Positions 24,228-37,609 of a DNA stretch of 64,000 bases are shown one piece after another (the stretch's first letter is position 1; the number at the start of each line of letters is the position of its first letter). Source of the DNA: Pontederia crassipes (lineage: Eukaryota > Streptophyta > Magnoliopsida > Commelinales > Pontederiaceae); the NCBI GenBank assembly GCA_030549335.1, contig CM060187.1, positions 59,478,203-59,542,202 of the forward strand, given 5' to 3'. Both the position numbers and the translations under genes were made by a program. The notes below the pieces were generated by a model, which saw only the letters and a program-made list of their open reading frames with translations, did no database searches and was not told the origin of the DNA.

Positions 24228-24232
24228 AGGGT

Positions 24233-26963
24233 GTTTGGTGGCAGCTCCAACGAACATATTTGGTGGCATGGATGCTTCATTTGATTGTCACCCAATGCGT
24301 AAATGCTAAGTAACCTGCTGGATGCTGTCGCATTGGATATGAGAGAGAAAATTATATTGCAGGAGAAGTTGGAACATGGGGGCAACAAATCTCAACGTGG
24401 TTTGGTGGATGAGCTAGAATTCTTAATTTAATCAACTTTTTTTCTGTCTGTGGAGGTTGTTGCGATTTCAATTAAGAAGCTCGATTCAAAAGTTGTGGCG
24501 CTGCTGACTCGCTAACTAATTCAGAAAAGCTGATTTTTCATCAGCACAAAAATTTGTCTGATCAGAATGCTAACACACCTAAATCCCTGTTACATCAGGT
24601 GCTTGATTATTATTATTATTATTATTGGCCCAAGGATTAACAAGAAAAGGTTTCAAGATAATAAAGATATTGAGAATAGGACAATTGAAAATATTAGATA
24701 CTATCCATGAAAAATCTCAATCATCTATTTACTTAGATGTGAGACTTTAACCATTGAGATTTGAGACAGGATGTACATTTGTTTTACTCTGGTACTGGAT
24801 CAAAACTAATGGCCCTTTCTCCAGCTGGGAGAGCTAAATGACCACATGAGCTGCTGATCAGAACTAGTGTGAAAGATGAATGAGTCAACAGATTGAAGTG
24901 TCCAGTTCCAGTTATGAATTGATCAGACAATTCTTCATTATAAACAATGGATCCCGTGGTACAAGGCCACATGACACCTTTTTTCCCCTTATCTTCAATC
25001 ATCACAAGTTTTTTATGGCTACAAAACTACGATCCCGCATGTTATGAGTCATATCCTTTTCAGACTGTTCCAGGTGCAATATCAGAATATTCAAAGGGGG
25101 AGGAGCTGTACCTGATGCTTGATGCAAGCACATACAATCTGCCCCTGTTTAAGACAAGTTTTGCAAGCACCACCTACAGAAGAGAACAGAAGCTGCCAAA
25201 CTGCTCAAACATGTGAAATAATTGCCAGCGGGAAGTGAACGACAAATTCGCTAGAGAAGTTTTGATTGATTTGCATGTTTTCAGTAGATGAGCACAATAT
25301 CATTACAGATTTACAGTCCACAATGTGGGTGTGTGTGTCTGCCTGTCCAGGGGCATGGTGAAGAGGTTGCCAACAGCCCCCCCACTGCAATGTCTTATGG
25401 TTTTTTTTTTTTTTTATTTCAACCCCAATCACACTGATTGGGACATCTTAACCAACACTACTAACACTGATCGGTCCCCATTAATTTCTTATATCGGTTA
25501 ATTAATAGTAGGAGAAAGCTAAAGGAAGACACCATGCTCAATTGCTATCCGTTATAAATACAATGATGATAAAGAAGATTAAGTTTTAGAACATCCTATA
25601 TGTGTATATCCTGATTATGGTAGAGTGATAAATGGTTCTTCCTCGCTTAAGAAGATCTCGAATTTGAGTTCTATGAATGTAAATAATTTATGTTGAAAAT
25701 ATCATATGTCACTGTCGAGTACACGATGTAGAACGACCTAATCAGATTAGTTAGTGGGTCAACCTTCAATTTGTGAATAATATGATTTTTAATGTCGCCT
25801 GAAATAAAACGTCAGCATCACTTTCTACAAACCGGAACTGACTAAAAAAACATCCTGTGTGTATCATATATTTTGATCAAACACATTTTTTATTTGTGTC
25901 AATTTACTGTAGTTGTGGCATTTTGGAAATTAGTTATTTGATAATAACATACGATAATATAATTAATTCGGTTCAGTAAATCAAATACTGTTTAGACAAA
26001 CTTTGTGGGGTTTTACATAATCAGATACATTGATGACGTTTAATAATGTTTTTGAAATCGGACCACACGCGTGTTGACAATCAACTCAGTTCAGTTTTTA
26101 ATCAAAACCAAAGAAACAAAAATCCATTCAATCGGGTTTTATTGAAATGTAAGTGTAACATTTCGAAAAGGAAAAGAATAGAAAAATTCAAACCAATTTC
26201 CAAAAGGGAGAATAAAATAGGATTCAAATCAATGATATTTGTGAAAGATGAAAAAAGAAGGAAATAAATTAGGAGCAAATAGAGAGATGAGTTACGCAGG
26301 AAAAAAAAGTTGAGTAGAAAGGAAGAAAAGAAGGAAACAATAAATAAAATGGAAAGATGATAGAATAAAATTGTATGCGAAGGGTGAGAAATTAAAAAGG
26401 TTTCAATAGATTATCATTACCATAAATACTAATATTATTTATAAAGAAAAATATTATTTAATTATTTCGCTTTTATCTCTGTTAAATAAATTATTTATTG
26501 TTTTTTTTTGTATCTTTAAAACCCCATTAGTTATATTATTTCTAATTGATCGAAACTTGGACGCTGAATAGACCGTTCTATTTTAAACCATTGCTTGTGT
26601 ACATTTCCTTCTCCTGCTTCCTCCATCAAGTAGATTCTTCAGGTCGCATACGCTTGGATTTTATCAGTACATGGAGGTGGGGAACAGTGAGAGAACTACT
26701 AAAAGGGAACTCGAGCCTTCTTCTTTCTCTCTCCCCCTCCTGCTCCCTCCTCCCTTTCCAACCGAAAGAGAGCTAATCTTTCAAAGAAAGCTTCATCACC
26801 ACCCACCACACCACCGAACCCTCCACTTCAGGCCTACTTCTCTCTCCATTTTTGTGTTTCTTCAAACACAACTCCAATTATTTATATACCACCCTCTTCC
26901 TTGGCTTTGGTTCACGACGACGACGACGGCGGTCTCTGCCTTGCACCGAGAGCTCTGCCATTG
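24233..26963. other. Intergenic region upstream of the TBL gene
   Basis: Mostly AT-rich, with an (ATT)n run at 24608-24630. A moderately GC-balanced stretch at 24784-25216 is open on both strands but resembles nothing I know. A CT-rich leader at 26700-26900 probably belongs to the TBL gene. Confidence 0.35.
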
Positions 26964-29900
26964 ATGCGAATACCGCATCCTTCTTTCCCTCGCCGGAAGG
27001 CGTCGGAGTCGTCGTTGTTCGACCGCATGGCTTCCGGAGCATTCAGGATGAAGCACGCGGCGCTCAACGGCGGAGGCGGCGGGCGGCGGAGGGGGAAGAA
27101 CACGGTCTTTCTGGGGATCTTCACCGTGTTCCTCTTCTTCCTCTTCGTGTACAATGAGGACGTCAAGTCCATGGCCGAGTTCCCCTTCAGCAGCCGAGCC
27201 AAGTCCCCCGAGCTGTCCTACGAAGAGTTCCCCATAGCGGAACCGAGCGTGCACCGCCGGGAATCCAACACGGACGTACAACATGTCGAAGTAACCAAGG
27301 TCAACGAGGAGTCGAGCAAGAACGAGGAGAAGACGGAGAGCAGCGAGATAGCAGTCGTCGACGTAGTTCAAGAACAGCAGACGCAGAAGGAGCAGCAGCA
27401 TCAGCTGCCGATGCTGAAAGAGCCGGATCAAGATCCCGAGAAAGAGATAACCAGGGACACGGTGATGATGATGGTGGAGCCGCAGGATGAGACTGCCGGC
27501 ACGGCGGCAGTCGAAAGTCCGATCGTTAGACTGGTGGAGGACCCGCCGGCGGAGCATCAGACGACCGCGGAGAAACCAGAAACCAAACACGAACAACCGG
27601 AGGCCAAAATCCAACCTCAGCCGCAGCCCGCGGAGGCCGAGAGGCCCAAGGGCGGCAAGGTCCGGGAGCAGCAACAGCGGGTGGTCCTCAACGTGCCGGA
27701 GACTTGCGACCTATTCACCGGCCAGTGGGTTTACGACGACAAGCGGTATCCCATATACAAGGAGCACGAGTGCTCGTTCCTGACGGAGCAGGTGACCTGC
27801 ATGAGGAACGGCCGGCGGGACGACGGCTACCAGAAGTGGCGGTGGAAGCCGCGCGACTGCTCGCTACCTCGGTAATTCTTCTGCCATCCCCTCGACATGA
27901 TTAACAAACTGAAAAAATTACTGCACGAATTGTAACGCGAGAAAAAAAAAACTTCGATGCCTCCTATGTTCAGATTCGACGCGAATCTGATGATGGAGAG
28001 GTTGAGGGGGAAGCGCTTGGTGTTCGTGGGTGACTCCTTGAACAGGAACCAGTGGGAGTCCATGGTGTGCCTAGTGCAGTCTGTCAGCGCCGGGGACAAG
28101 AAGACCCTCACCAAGGGAGTCGGCAACTTCAACATATTTAGGCTCGAGGTAAACTTTGTGTTTAGATTCGAATGTCCTGTTCGACGGCACGCATGCATGA
28201 ATGTACGTACGTGCATGAAATGAATGGATCAATATATGTATTCATGTCCCATCGAAAAAATATATATATGTATTCATGTGCATGGTCTCATGGAGCAGGA
28301 GTACAATGCGACCGTGGAGTTCTACTGGGCGCCATTCCTGGTGGAGTCGAACTCCGACGACCCGAGGATTCACAGCATCCAGAACAGGATCATAATGCCG
28401 GGATCCATCGCCAAGCACGGCGCGCACTGGAAGGGGGTCGACTACCTCATCTTCAACACCTACATCTGGTGGATGAACACCCCCACCATGAAAGTCCTGT
28501 ACGTCTTGTACATGTTCGATCGTGCACGTGTTTTCCGTCGCATGCCTCCCTGTCAGCCATTGGTTCATGTATTTTCAAAATATATGATTTGCACGCAGGC
28601 GAGGATCGTTCGACGACGGATCCACGGAGTACGACGAGGTAGACCGGCCGGTGGCGTACAGGAGGGTGCTGAAAACGTGGGCCAAATGGGTGCAGAAGAA
28701 CGTGGATCCTAAGAAGACGATGGTGTTCTTCATGAGCATGTCCCCGAACCATATCCAGTAAGAATCTATTCACATACCTCAACTATATTTTTTTTTTCTC
28801 TTTGTCTCTACTGATCGATATAATTACAGAATACAACATAAGAATAAGCTCGACAAATGAATATATATTAAGAACCAAAATTTGATATTATGCTTCTAAA
28901 GAGTGTTAATATGAATTCTTTTACCTTTTTAACTTTTAATTCTAATTAAATTTTATGATACTGTCACTTAATATCAATATATATCTCAGAGTACCAGTCA
29001 TGACACCTCATGATAGCTCAATAATGCCACATAATAATTTATCATAACTTTTAGAATACGATTCCATTGGATTACCTTAAGTTTTTTTTTCTTGTTGTTT
29101 TTGCTTGGATTAATTTGAGCTGATCACAGGTAAGTTATATAATAAGAATGCAAGCCGAAAAAGCATATATATAGATGAGCCCTCACCTAAGAGTAAAGTG
29201 GCAATTAATAATATAGATGAGCCCTCACCTCTGCCACGCCGTTCCATCTCTTATTAAAAATAAGTGGACGCCGTACAACAAGTTATACATGGTTTTAAAA
29301 AAAAGGTTGCTTCTAATGACGTTTATTTAATGAAGGATTCCTTGTGGCTCATTATTTTTCTAATTAATTACCTATCCAACTACTTAGTTTGATTGAATTC
29401 GGCTGCAAGAGTTTACTTCAGGAATTGGATCTCTTAAATATTTTATGTTGGTGGAATATTTGTCCAAGATCTCGACCTCCAAAAGATAATGCATTTGATG
29501 GTCTCGAAGTTTAGAAAAGTTTGTTTTTTACGAATATTTTGACCAATTCAAGCATTATAAAGATTTTCTTTATCCTATTTCTCTATGTTCCCTCTTTTTT
29601 TAAATACACATCACGGCATGATGGCTTACGTCACCTCGTTAACCAATGACCACAAATTGAAACATTCATCCCTCTCTCTCCCCCTACCTCTGTCAGAAGC
29701 TTCACGGCTTTTGACTCATTCTTTGACCACGACGTTGGCACGATAGCCATATTTCTGCCTCGCAGCTTCCCACCACGTTGTTTCATAATTTGTAACCACT
29801 TACAAGTTACAATTAAGTCGATTTCACAGATCGATTTAACATTTTTTATTTTAGATTATCATGAGCTATAAATATAACGTGTTTATATATACATATTATG

Positions 29901-30821
29901 AAACACACGCCCACTGCTTTATACTATATACGTGCTCTATGACAGTATATATTGCAATTTATATATTGGACGGCTCAATTATTATTTATTAAATTAAATA
30001 ATCCTAGATAACGTCTATCGAAATGTCAGTGTGTCACACAACTGATACAAGTGAAACTTTGCTAGAAAATAAGATGTGGGTTCTTGGCTCACACGCTCAC
30101 AGCTGAAATATTATAAATTGCAGTTATAGCCAGAAAAAAGAACATGCATGTTTTTTACTCACAACCACTACGCTTTACATCAAACGCTCGTTACATTTTT
30201 CACTGATCCATCAATCAATCGCATCTCTCGACAGATCGTCGAGCGTCTTACTTCTTTATGCATGATTAAGAAGTCGAACTTACTAATTCTCTTTTATCAA
30301 ACTCATATAGATATATATACACCTTAATAATTCTTCTAAATAGATTTATTATGTAGCCGCACTAAATTATGCATGCGTGCATTGACTTCCAAGAACACTA
30401 CTAAGAAACGCTGCTCGCACGTGAACTTTTCTAATTCTGCAGTAGCACGGACTGGGACAACCCCAAGGGGATAAAGTGCGCGCTGGAGACGGAGCCGGTG
30501 GCGCCGGCGAACATGTCGCACCCGCTGGACGTGGGGACGGACTGGCGGATGTTCGCTGTGGCGGAGAGCGTGATCCGGTCGATGAGGAAGAAGTTGGCCG
30601 TGGAGTTCGTCAAGATCACGGCGATGTCGGAGCTCCGGAAGGAGGCGCACACATCCGTCCACACCCTCCGGCAGGGGAAGCTCCTGACCAAGGAGCAGCA
30701 GGCCGACCCCGTGAACTTCGCCGACTGCATCCACTGGTGCCTCCCGGGCCTCCCCGACCTCTGGAACCACTTCATCTACGCCAAGATCGCCTCCTCCCCA
30801 TGGAGCACCACCACCACCTAG
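26964..30821 (+). CDS. TBL/DUF231 wall polysaccharide (xylan) O-acetyltransferase
   Basis: TRICHOME BIREFRINGENCE-LIKE proteins are Golgi type II membrane enzymes that O-acetylate wall polysaccharides. Exons 26964-27871, 27974-28148, 28299-28498, 28599-28757 and 30443-30821 join in frame to 606 aa. A membrane anchor lies at about residues 47-63, followed by a long Glu/Gln/Pro-rich stalk (66-247). The TBL domain begins near C248 (CDLFTGQWV...[11 protein letters not shown]). The PC-esterase/DUF231 domain follows, with the catalytic GDS at 322-324 ([14 protein letters not shown]) and DCIH at 575-578. Sequence around [17 protein letters not shown] and [10 protein letters not shown] resembles the ESK1/TBL29 and TBL3/TBL31 clade, which acetylates xylan. 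The paralogue is uncertain. The ATG at 26964 was chosen because the open frame upstream has only a TTG. The stalk is longer than I expect, and the last intron is 1.7 kb. Confidence 0.93.
28758..30442 (+). other. Long last intron of the TBL gene
   Basis: AT-rich GT...AG intron of 1685 bases between residues of the PC-esterase domain. It contains a short direct repeat (ATATAGATGAGCCCTCACCT, 29171-29231). No gene was recognised inside. Confidence 0.8.
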
Positions 30822-31953
30822 CTAACACTCAGCTGCCGGCTCTTCCCTCTCCATCTCTTCTTCCACACCATTTTTTTTCTTTTGACTTTTAATTCTTGAC
30901 AAATTAAATTGTTTTCTCTCCTGTTTCAATTTTTTTCATTTTTTTTAGTTTAGGTTTCTTAATCCGGGGATGCAGTAATGCTGGCTGACACGCCTTGCTG
31001 TTGATGAAACATGCATAGCACCTGATGCATGCCTAGCTTGTATACATATTTCATGGATATATAAAAATGCATTTCTTACGGTCATCCACAACATTGCATT
31101 ACTTAGATCAAGTGTTGCATGATACTTCTTATCTTTTACAAAATGGAGAGCCAATTAACTGATGCAAATAAAGCTTTGGCAAATGGGGCAGAGTTTATTT
31201 TTTTTCGTGCTCGTGTTTACTAGCATCAAGTAATCACTCTTTCATGTGAAGTTTTTATATTCGTAGAAAGTATGTAAAAGCATTTGGCCCATAGGTCCAG
31301 AGAAGAGAACTTGGTCCACATCTTTAGCCCATATATGGCCCAAACCCAAAAAAGAGCTTCCAGTGCCCTGGCCTGAGAAAATAAAATAGAATATACTGCA
31401 CGAATCACATAATTCTATTGTTGTTTGTTAAATTAAGGTGAATTTAAAGTTTTCTTCCAATTAATAATGACGATTCAAAACGTCACTTTGAGATTTGAGG
31501 TTCGAACTAATTGAACCGCTTGTTCGTTAGTTAAAATTTGATTTATCCTCCTCAATCAAAGTGAAGCTATTCGCATCCGTTTATTCGAACTTTTTTTTTA
31601 CATTGGAACCGAAATTTATCAAGATTAATATTCTACTTGAACCATCAATCTAACGAAGTTTGCGAAGTTTTTAAATGAATTATAAATTTTACGAGAGTAC
31701 ATTTATTTATTTATCATAATAATATTATAAGATAAATTATTAGCTTTATTTAAGTAAATAAATTCCAATTTTTTTAAATTCAAATTTAGGACGAATAATT
31801 ATTTCGTCCTATATTTTATTTAATTCATTGATAATAGCGACCGAAGCGAGTTCTTATTAGAACCCGCGGAACAGCAGAACACGCGCCGGGTTATCCGCCT
31901 CCCTACATCACCCTGCTGCAGCTGCTGCTGCTTCTGCTCCCACGTCTCCTGCA
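30822..31953. other. Intergenic spacer between TBL and CHLG
   Basis: 3' UTR of the TBL gene, then AT-rich spacer, then a GC-rich leader with CTG-type triplets (31915-31940) just before the chlorophyll synthase ATG. Nothing else was recognised. Confidence 0.4.
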
Positions 31954-34900
31954 ATGGCGTCCATCCTCTCCCACGCCATCTCCTCCGTTGCCATCACCAA
32001 CTGCACTAGCCATCGCCGCCGTTCTTCGGCCCTCCGCTCGCCGTCCTCTTTCTCTCTTAGCACAAGTCTCTCTCTCTCTCTCTCCATGCATATAGATACG
32101 TGTAATTTACAGCACTAATGAGCTCAATTGAATATTAGGGAGAAGATTAACAGTCAGAGCTGCCGAGACCGACGCTAATGAAGGTTTTATTCGCTCGCTT
32201 TACCTCCAAAATTGCTTCTTTCTTTTTAGTTTTTAGGGATATCGACACAGTGCAAATGGTATGGGATTTCGAACTTGGTACAGTGAAACCAGCAGCACCG
32301 GAGAAGGCTCCGTCAGGCGGAGGTTCGAGCTTCAATCAACTTCTTGGGATTAAGGGCGCCAAGCAGGAGACTGTAAGCTGCCCCTCCTAATCGAATCTTT
32401 ATTTCTTTGTTTTTTATCGAATCCCCTAATTGCACATTTACTTCGGCATTAGTGTTCTTATACTAGGAATTACCAGATGTCGATTTGGTGTCTCATTAGT
32501 TCAAATGTTTTTTTTTTCTGAAGCATTATCAAATGTGTAAATTGTCAATGGTCGATCTGTCGCACTGTTCACTGTTAAGGATATCAAGAGGGAAAGTAAG
32601 GATCTCAAACAGAAGAGTACCCAAAACATTAGATTTTAGATGAGAAAAGAATAAAAGATGATGACTTATACGTCTAATTAGATTGGAAATTATTGAACCC
32701 AAATTAAGAATATAAGCTTGTTTCCTTTTGTTTTAATGGCATTGGAGCTACAGGGCCCAATCCATTTATTCATTAGACCCAAGTAGTAATAGAGTCAAAC
32801 CTCACAACTGTTTAAGTTCCGGAAGCTTTTCCGTTCGCCCGCAAGGTGATCCCTTGGATCCACTTACCTCAACTGACCCTCATATAGGACGAAGGACTTT
32901 ATCATCACAGAAGTATGAGAGGTCATTCCTTTTTCTCCTAAAAAAAAGTCTGAGAGGTCATACTACATCAAGAATCAAATTTTACGGTAAGAATCAAGGC
33001 ATTATCAGCGATAATAAGTTATTACTAGAAAATGTTGGTGGCTGTATCTTTCTTAGATCTGCTGCTCGTTTTCAATAGTAAATGTGTTTGTGATTCGATG
33101 TGCGATTTTACTGAGTGCCTTGATTCAGCTTTTTTTACATTTGATAAACAAAAGAATGTGTATTCAAGATCAATAGTCATCCTAGTTCCTAGTTTATTAA
33201 TAAAGTGAAGAATGTAGAATGAAGTTAAGGTAATTGTCACTCTGCTGATCCTTTCCTGGTTTCTTTAATTTTAAAATGCAGGATAAGTGGAAGATAAGGC
33301 TTCAACTTACAAAGCCAGTCACTTGGCCTCCACTAGTATGGGGAGTGGTTTGTGGTGCTGCCGCCTCTGGTAATCAGCTGTCTTGCACTTGTATTCAGTT
33401 GTGTTTCTTGTAGAAGCATCTATTTGATATCTTAGGATGCTGTGGTTCCAGCTGCACTTTGAAGATTCCTTAGATAAGTCTCGAATAGATTCTAAGATTT
33501 TTTATGGTCCTAGACTCCCTGACCTTTTATTATCAATATATTCTTAGTTAACAGATGATATTATCAAATGTCACCCTGACCTTTTTTTTCCCTTTGAGGA
33601 GATGTCATCCTGACCTTTATGTCTCTTTGCTTTATTATGCCTTTCATGTTTTCATATGATTATACATTTGGATGACTAACCCTTTCGATCTTGTCCATTG
33701 ACCCCTCAAAAGAAGATATATGATAATATGAGTTTCAAGAAAATTTCACGGATATTCTTGATGTCATCTATAAAGTTGGTTATAATAAGCCTTGTTGACC
33801 TAATGTTCTTCTGTTTCAGGAAATTTTCAGTGGACAGTTGAAGATGTAGCTAAAGCTATTGTTTGTATGATGATGTCTGGACCATGTCTTACAGGGTATA
33901 CCCAGGTTAGCATGATTTACAAACAGATGTAGTATGCTGAAGAACAATTTGTTTCTCAATGTTTGTTTGTCTCTCCTTTCTCACACTTATTATGTTTGTA
34001 GACGCTTAATGATTGGTACGATAGAGAGATTGATGCAATTAATGAACCCTATCGCCCTATTCCTTCAGGAGCCATTTCAGAGGGTGAGGTATATTTCTAT
34101 GGTCCAGCTAACTTTTCCATTTGCTAGAAACATTTCTCTAAAATCCTCCAGAGCATCTTATAAGTCTTAGTTTACTATTTTTTGAAAATTTACTAACCTT
34201 CAAAGGTTGAAAACAAAAAAAGAGAAGAGGAATCCAAGTAAGGATGATAACATCAAAGTTTTTGCACTCTGAAAGCTTGTTTTGTTAAATTACTTTGAAG
34301 TCTGTAACTCCCTCTAAAATGAACAATTTAAACACTACCTCAGAAACTTAATGAAAATTCATCTTAATGGTATCGTGGATGATTTTATGCTATGTTAAAA
34401 CAAGGGTAATATAATTTCATTGAAAAAGAAAAAATGAGTAACATGAGTGGTGCTTGGATTATTGAGTGAGATTCGCATTGGAGATTATGACATATACTGT
34501 AAAAGGTTTTAAACTTTCAATGTGTTCGAATAAGAACTTTACAAATAAAATAGCATTTCCTTGAATGCATTTGGAACAAAAATTGCTCCACATGTGCTGC
34601 ATGTTTTGACAACATTATATGAAAACATTCATTGGAAACAACAATATTGTAAGATCCATCTAAATACATATTGAGAACTCAATTTATTTAAACAGTACAC
34701 AGATTGTTGCTGCGGGAAAAGACTTTTTAAATTACTCGCAGTGCATGTCCCTTATGCTACCTGTTATATCTTTCTTGTATCATCTAGGTTATTGAAGTGT
34801 CAATTTATGCATCAAAATATTTTGTTTAAATTCTGGTTTCCAGTAAAATATTTCCATCCACTTTCTGCAACTGAAACTTTCTTTCTGTAAAGTGGAAGCA

Positions 34901-36861
34901 TACCTATCAGAAAATATCTTCCTGTTGAAAACTTATTCTCATCAATCAGCTCGTTTTCTCATTAAGTTAGCCATTCAGGTTATAACCCAGATTTGGGTGC
35001 TGCTTTTAGGAGGTCTTGGATTGGCAGGTTTGCTAGATGTTTGGGTAAAGCCATCTACAGCTTTTGAAACTCTCCTTGATCAATTTCGCTACCCTGACAA
35101 TTGTATCTTATTCAATTATTTTCTCTCATTTCAGGCAGGGCATAAATCACCTGACATTTTTTATTTAGCTCTAGGTGGTTCTTTGGTTTCTTACATTTAT
35201 TCAGCTCCACCTCTTAAGGTATATATCTCTTGTTGCCTATTTACTTTTTGTACAATAGTTGATTTGTGACTTATATTCATGGATTGACCTCCATATGTGT
35301 CACTCATTGATGCTTTGATGTCTTTCAGCTCAAGCAGAATGGTTGGATTGGCAATTTTGCATTAGGTGCAAGTTACATCAGTTTGCCTTGGTAGGGAAAT
35401 TTATTTGATTATGGTTTAACTGTTTGAACGATTTCTATCATTTCGGCCCTAGCTTTCACATATTTCATGTGCATTTGTTACATGACAATTGACTATCAAC
35501 GCAGGTGGGCTGGCCAAGCTCTTTTTGGAACTTTGACTCCTGATGTTGTTGTCCTCACATTGTTGTATAGCATAGCGGGGGTATTATTTGTCGTTCTGCA
35601 ATTTGTGTATTAAACACGTGGAAAAAAATTAATAATACTTCTCAATCTGCAGTTGGGAATTGCAATTGTGAATGATTTCAAAAGCATCGAAGGGGACAGG
35701 GCTATGGGGCTGCAGGTTTGTGTGAAGACATTAAAATCACAAACATTTCTCTCCAGCAAAGTTTTTTGGTGATGGAACATGTTTATTTGATTGGGTGGTG
35801 TTGCTTTGTCACAGTCACTGCCAGTTGCTTTTGGTGCTGAAGCTGCTAAATGGATATGTGTTGGTGCCATCGACATCACTCAGTTATCAGTTGCAGGTAA
35901 GTAACAGTCGCCTTATTCACTTAACTACTTGGTCCTATATTAATTGTGAACTTTCGAAATAATGTCTTCGAAGTTCTAACATTGGTCCATAATTAATCAG
36001 CCCAGCCTCTTGTAAATTTACTTACTGAAACTTCTGAAATATTCAAGATTAGTTTTAAATTTGAAGTCTGCACAAGAAATTTCCTTAACAAATTAAGTTA
36101 TAACTAGAAAATTGAAATGAGAAATGAGCATTTACTCAACAAGATATACTTAGGGTTATGAGATATGAAAATGATACACAAGCACATGTAAAAATGAAGT
36201 ATATTAAGTGATTGATACAGGTAAATATAAATATTTCGAATGTAGCAGATCATACATCAGACAACCAATAGTATAGACGAGAAATGTGGAAAGATCAGCA
36301 ACCACAGCATCCTGCAACATCTTTTGACTTGTCACATGCTACAATCACCTTAGATTCTTATGATTTACTATGGTTTTGCAGGTTATCTTCTTGGATCTGG
36401 TAAACCTTATTATGCGTTAGCTCTGCTTGGTTTGATACTTCCTCAAGTATTCTTCCAGGTAATAATCATTAATTTTTGAAATGGGTCTGATATATTTTGC
36501 ATGCAATTTTACAAAATAATTGCTATCAATCTTAGTGAGAATAAAACCTACAAGCAAGACATGAAAATAATATCAAAAGCTTTGAGTTTCTTTCCCCAAA
36601 CATTTAAGGATCCATCAATTCTGGGCTGCATTATTAAGGACAAATTGAATTCTTGAATTGCAGTTCAAATATTTCTTGAAGGACCCAATTAAGTATGATG
36701 TCAAATACCAGGTAAACTCTTTTCCTTCACGAAAGTTTCTCTTTTCTCTTACGATTCCTGGAAAAGACATATCGTAAGCATTCATCATATTCTTGCAGGC
36801 TAGTGCTCAACCCTTCCTAATCCTAGGTATCCTAGTAACAGCTTTGGCGACCAGCCATTGA
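31954..36861 (+). CDS. CHLG: Chlorophyll synthase, chloroplastic
   Basis: Attaches phytyl (or geranylgeranyl) diphosphate to chlorophyllide in the plastid membrane, the last step of chlorophyll synthesis. Exons: 31954-32065, 32139-32183, 32284-32372, 33282-33369, 33820-33905, 34002-34088, 34979-35044, 35135-35218, 35329-35390, 35505-35580, 35653-35715, 35815-35896, 36382-36458, 36664-36711, 36799-36861. They sum to 1128 nt, 375 aa, close to the 387 aa I recall for Arabidopsis. The N-terminus (Ser/Arg-rich) is a transit peptide. UbiA-family motifs are NDWYDREID (143-151) and NDFKSIEGDR (272-281), the Mg2+-diphosphate binding sites. Other landmarks are WPPLVWGVVCGAAASGNF, SYIYSAPPLKLKQNGW and YQASAQPFL. 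Two introns have no stop in the upstream frame, but family alignment places the splice sites. No break is seen. Confidence 0.96.
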
Positions 36862-37238
36862 GATCATGGGAGAGCTTACATCACAGTAAAATCTTCTTGT
36901 GGCTCATCTAGACCAGACACTGCAGCTCCATGCAACTTGTTGAAGGAACGACAATCCAAGCAGAATTCAATCGTCATAATTTGTTTCCGGTTGCTAGGTG
37001 ATGCTTTGACGTGTGTCCATTGTATTAAGTTAGGAAGTGTTTGGGAGTAGAAAATAAGAAAAATATGTATTTTCTCTGCGAGGATTATGTATGTCATAGG
37101 TGTAGTTGTGCTTTCAATCATTACTGGATTTTAGTTCACCATCCTATTATCAGGAAACAATTTTGTGACTTGCTTCTTGTAAGCAATAAGGCGTTGACGT
37201 TCAATTAAATCGTCAAATTCATTGGAATCCATGAAATG

Positions 37239-37511
37239 TCAGGTGAATACTGTCAAAAAGTACAAATATGACTGGCAGAAAAGCACATCATCATAACAGG
37301 GATCCAATTCTGCACTAATTTGCGGACACAACGAAGTCGTTCTTTTGTCAGCAAGGGACCTCACATAACGACGTGTGTTCCTCTCTTCAAACATCTCACT
37401 CGCTGATGCTGATCTGAATTCTACATCAGCAGTTTGATGTTTGATGTCTGGGGGATGCTGCTTTATTTCTTGTCTCCCAATCGGTAAAATGATATCTAAA
37501 CTCATTTGCAA
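37239..37511 (-). other. Possible gene fragment, unrecognised
   Basis: A 90-codon open frame whose composition looks protein-like (EMFEERNTRRYVRSLADKR) in an otherwise AT-rich spacer. No family is recognised. There is no convincing start context, splice site or promoter. It could be a decayed exon or chance. Confidence 0.2.
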
Positions 37512-37556
37512 ACTCTACATCATCATAAACATCAATCGTTGCACACGGCATCATCC

Positions 37557-37609
37557 TCTGTAATCTAGCTACTTACAGGATCAATGTAATCTAGCTACTT
37601 ACAGGATCA
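37557..37609. repeat. 26-base tandem duplication
   Basis: Two perfect adjacent copies of a 26-base unit beginning TGTAATCTAGCTACTTACAG. Confidence 0.75.

Larger units (their letters stand above)
19385..24232 (-). mobile_element. Ty1/copia LTR retrotransposon, full-length but inactive
   Basis: Bounded by the perfect 5-bp TSD AGGGT (19385-19389 and 24228-24232). LTRs lie at 19390-19811 and 23791-24227 and begin/end TG...CA. Read on the - strand, a primer-binding site follows the 5' LTR, then gag, protease, integrase, reverse transcriptase and RNase H, in the copia order (integrase before RT). The LTRs differ by many substitutions and short indels, so the insertion is not recent. Coding is interrupted by frameshifts and at least three in-frame stops. 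Confidence 0.95.

Noticed and set aside
26901..26963. Upstream extension of the TBL frame
   Set aside because: The extension begins at TTG. The first in-frame ATG is 26964, giving a typical type II protein.
32178..32283. Open frame running into chlorophyll synthase exon 3
   Set aside because: Joining exon 2 at 32183 to 32284 restores the family sequence around EVKPAAPEKAP. The open stretch is an intron without a stop.
35045..35134. Open in-frame sequence between chlorophyll synthase exons 7 and 8
   Set aside because: It has GT...AG borders, and its removal gives the conserved LLDVWAGHKSP junction, so it is an intron.
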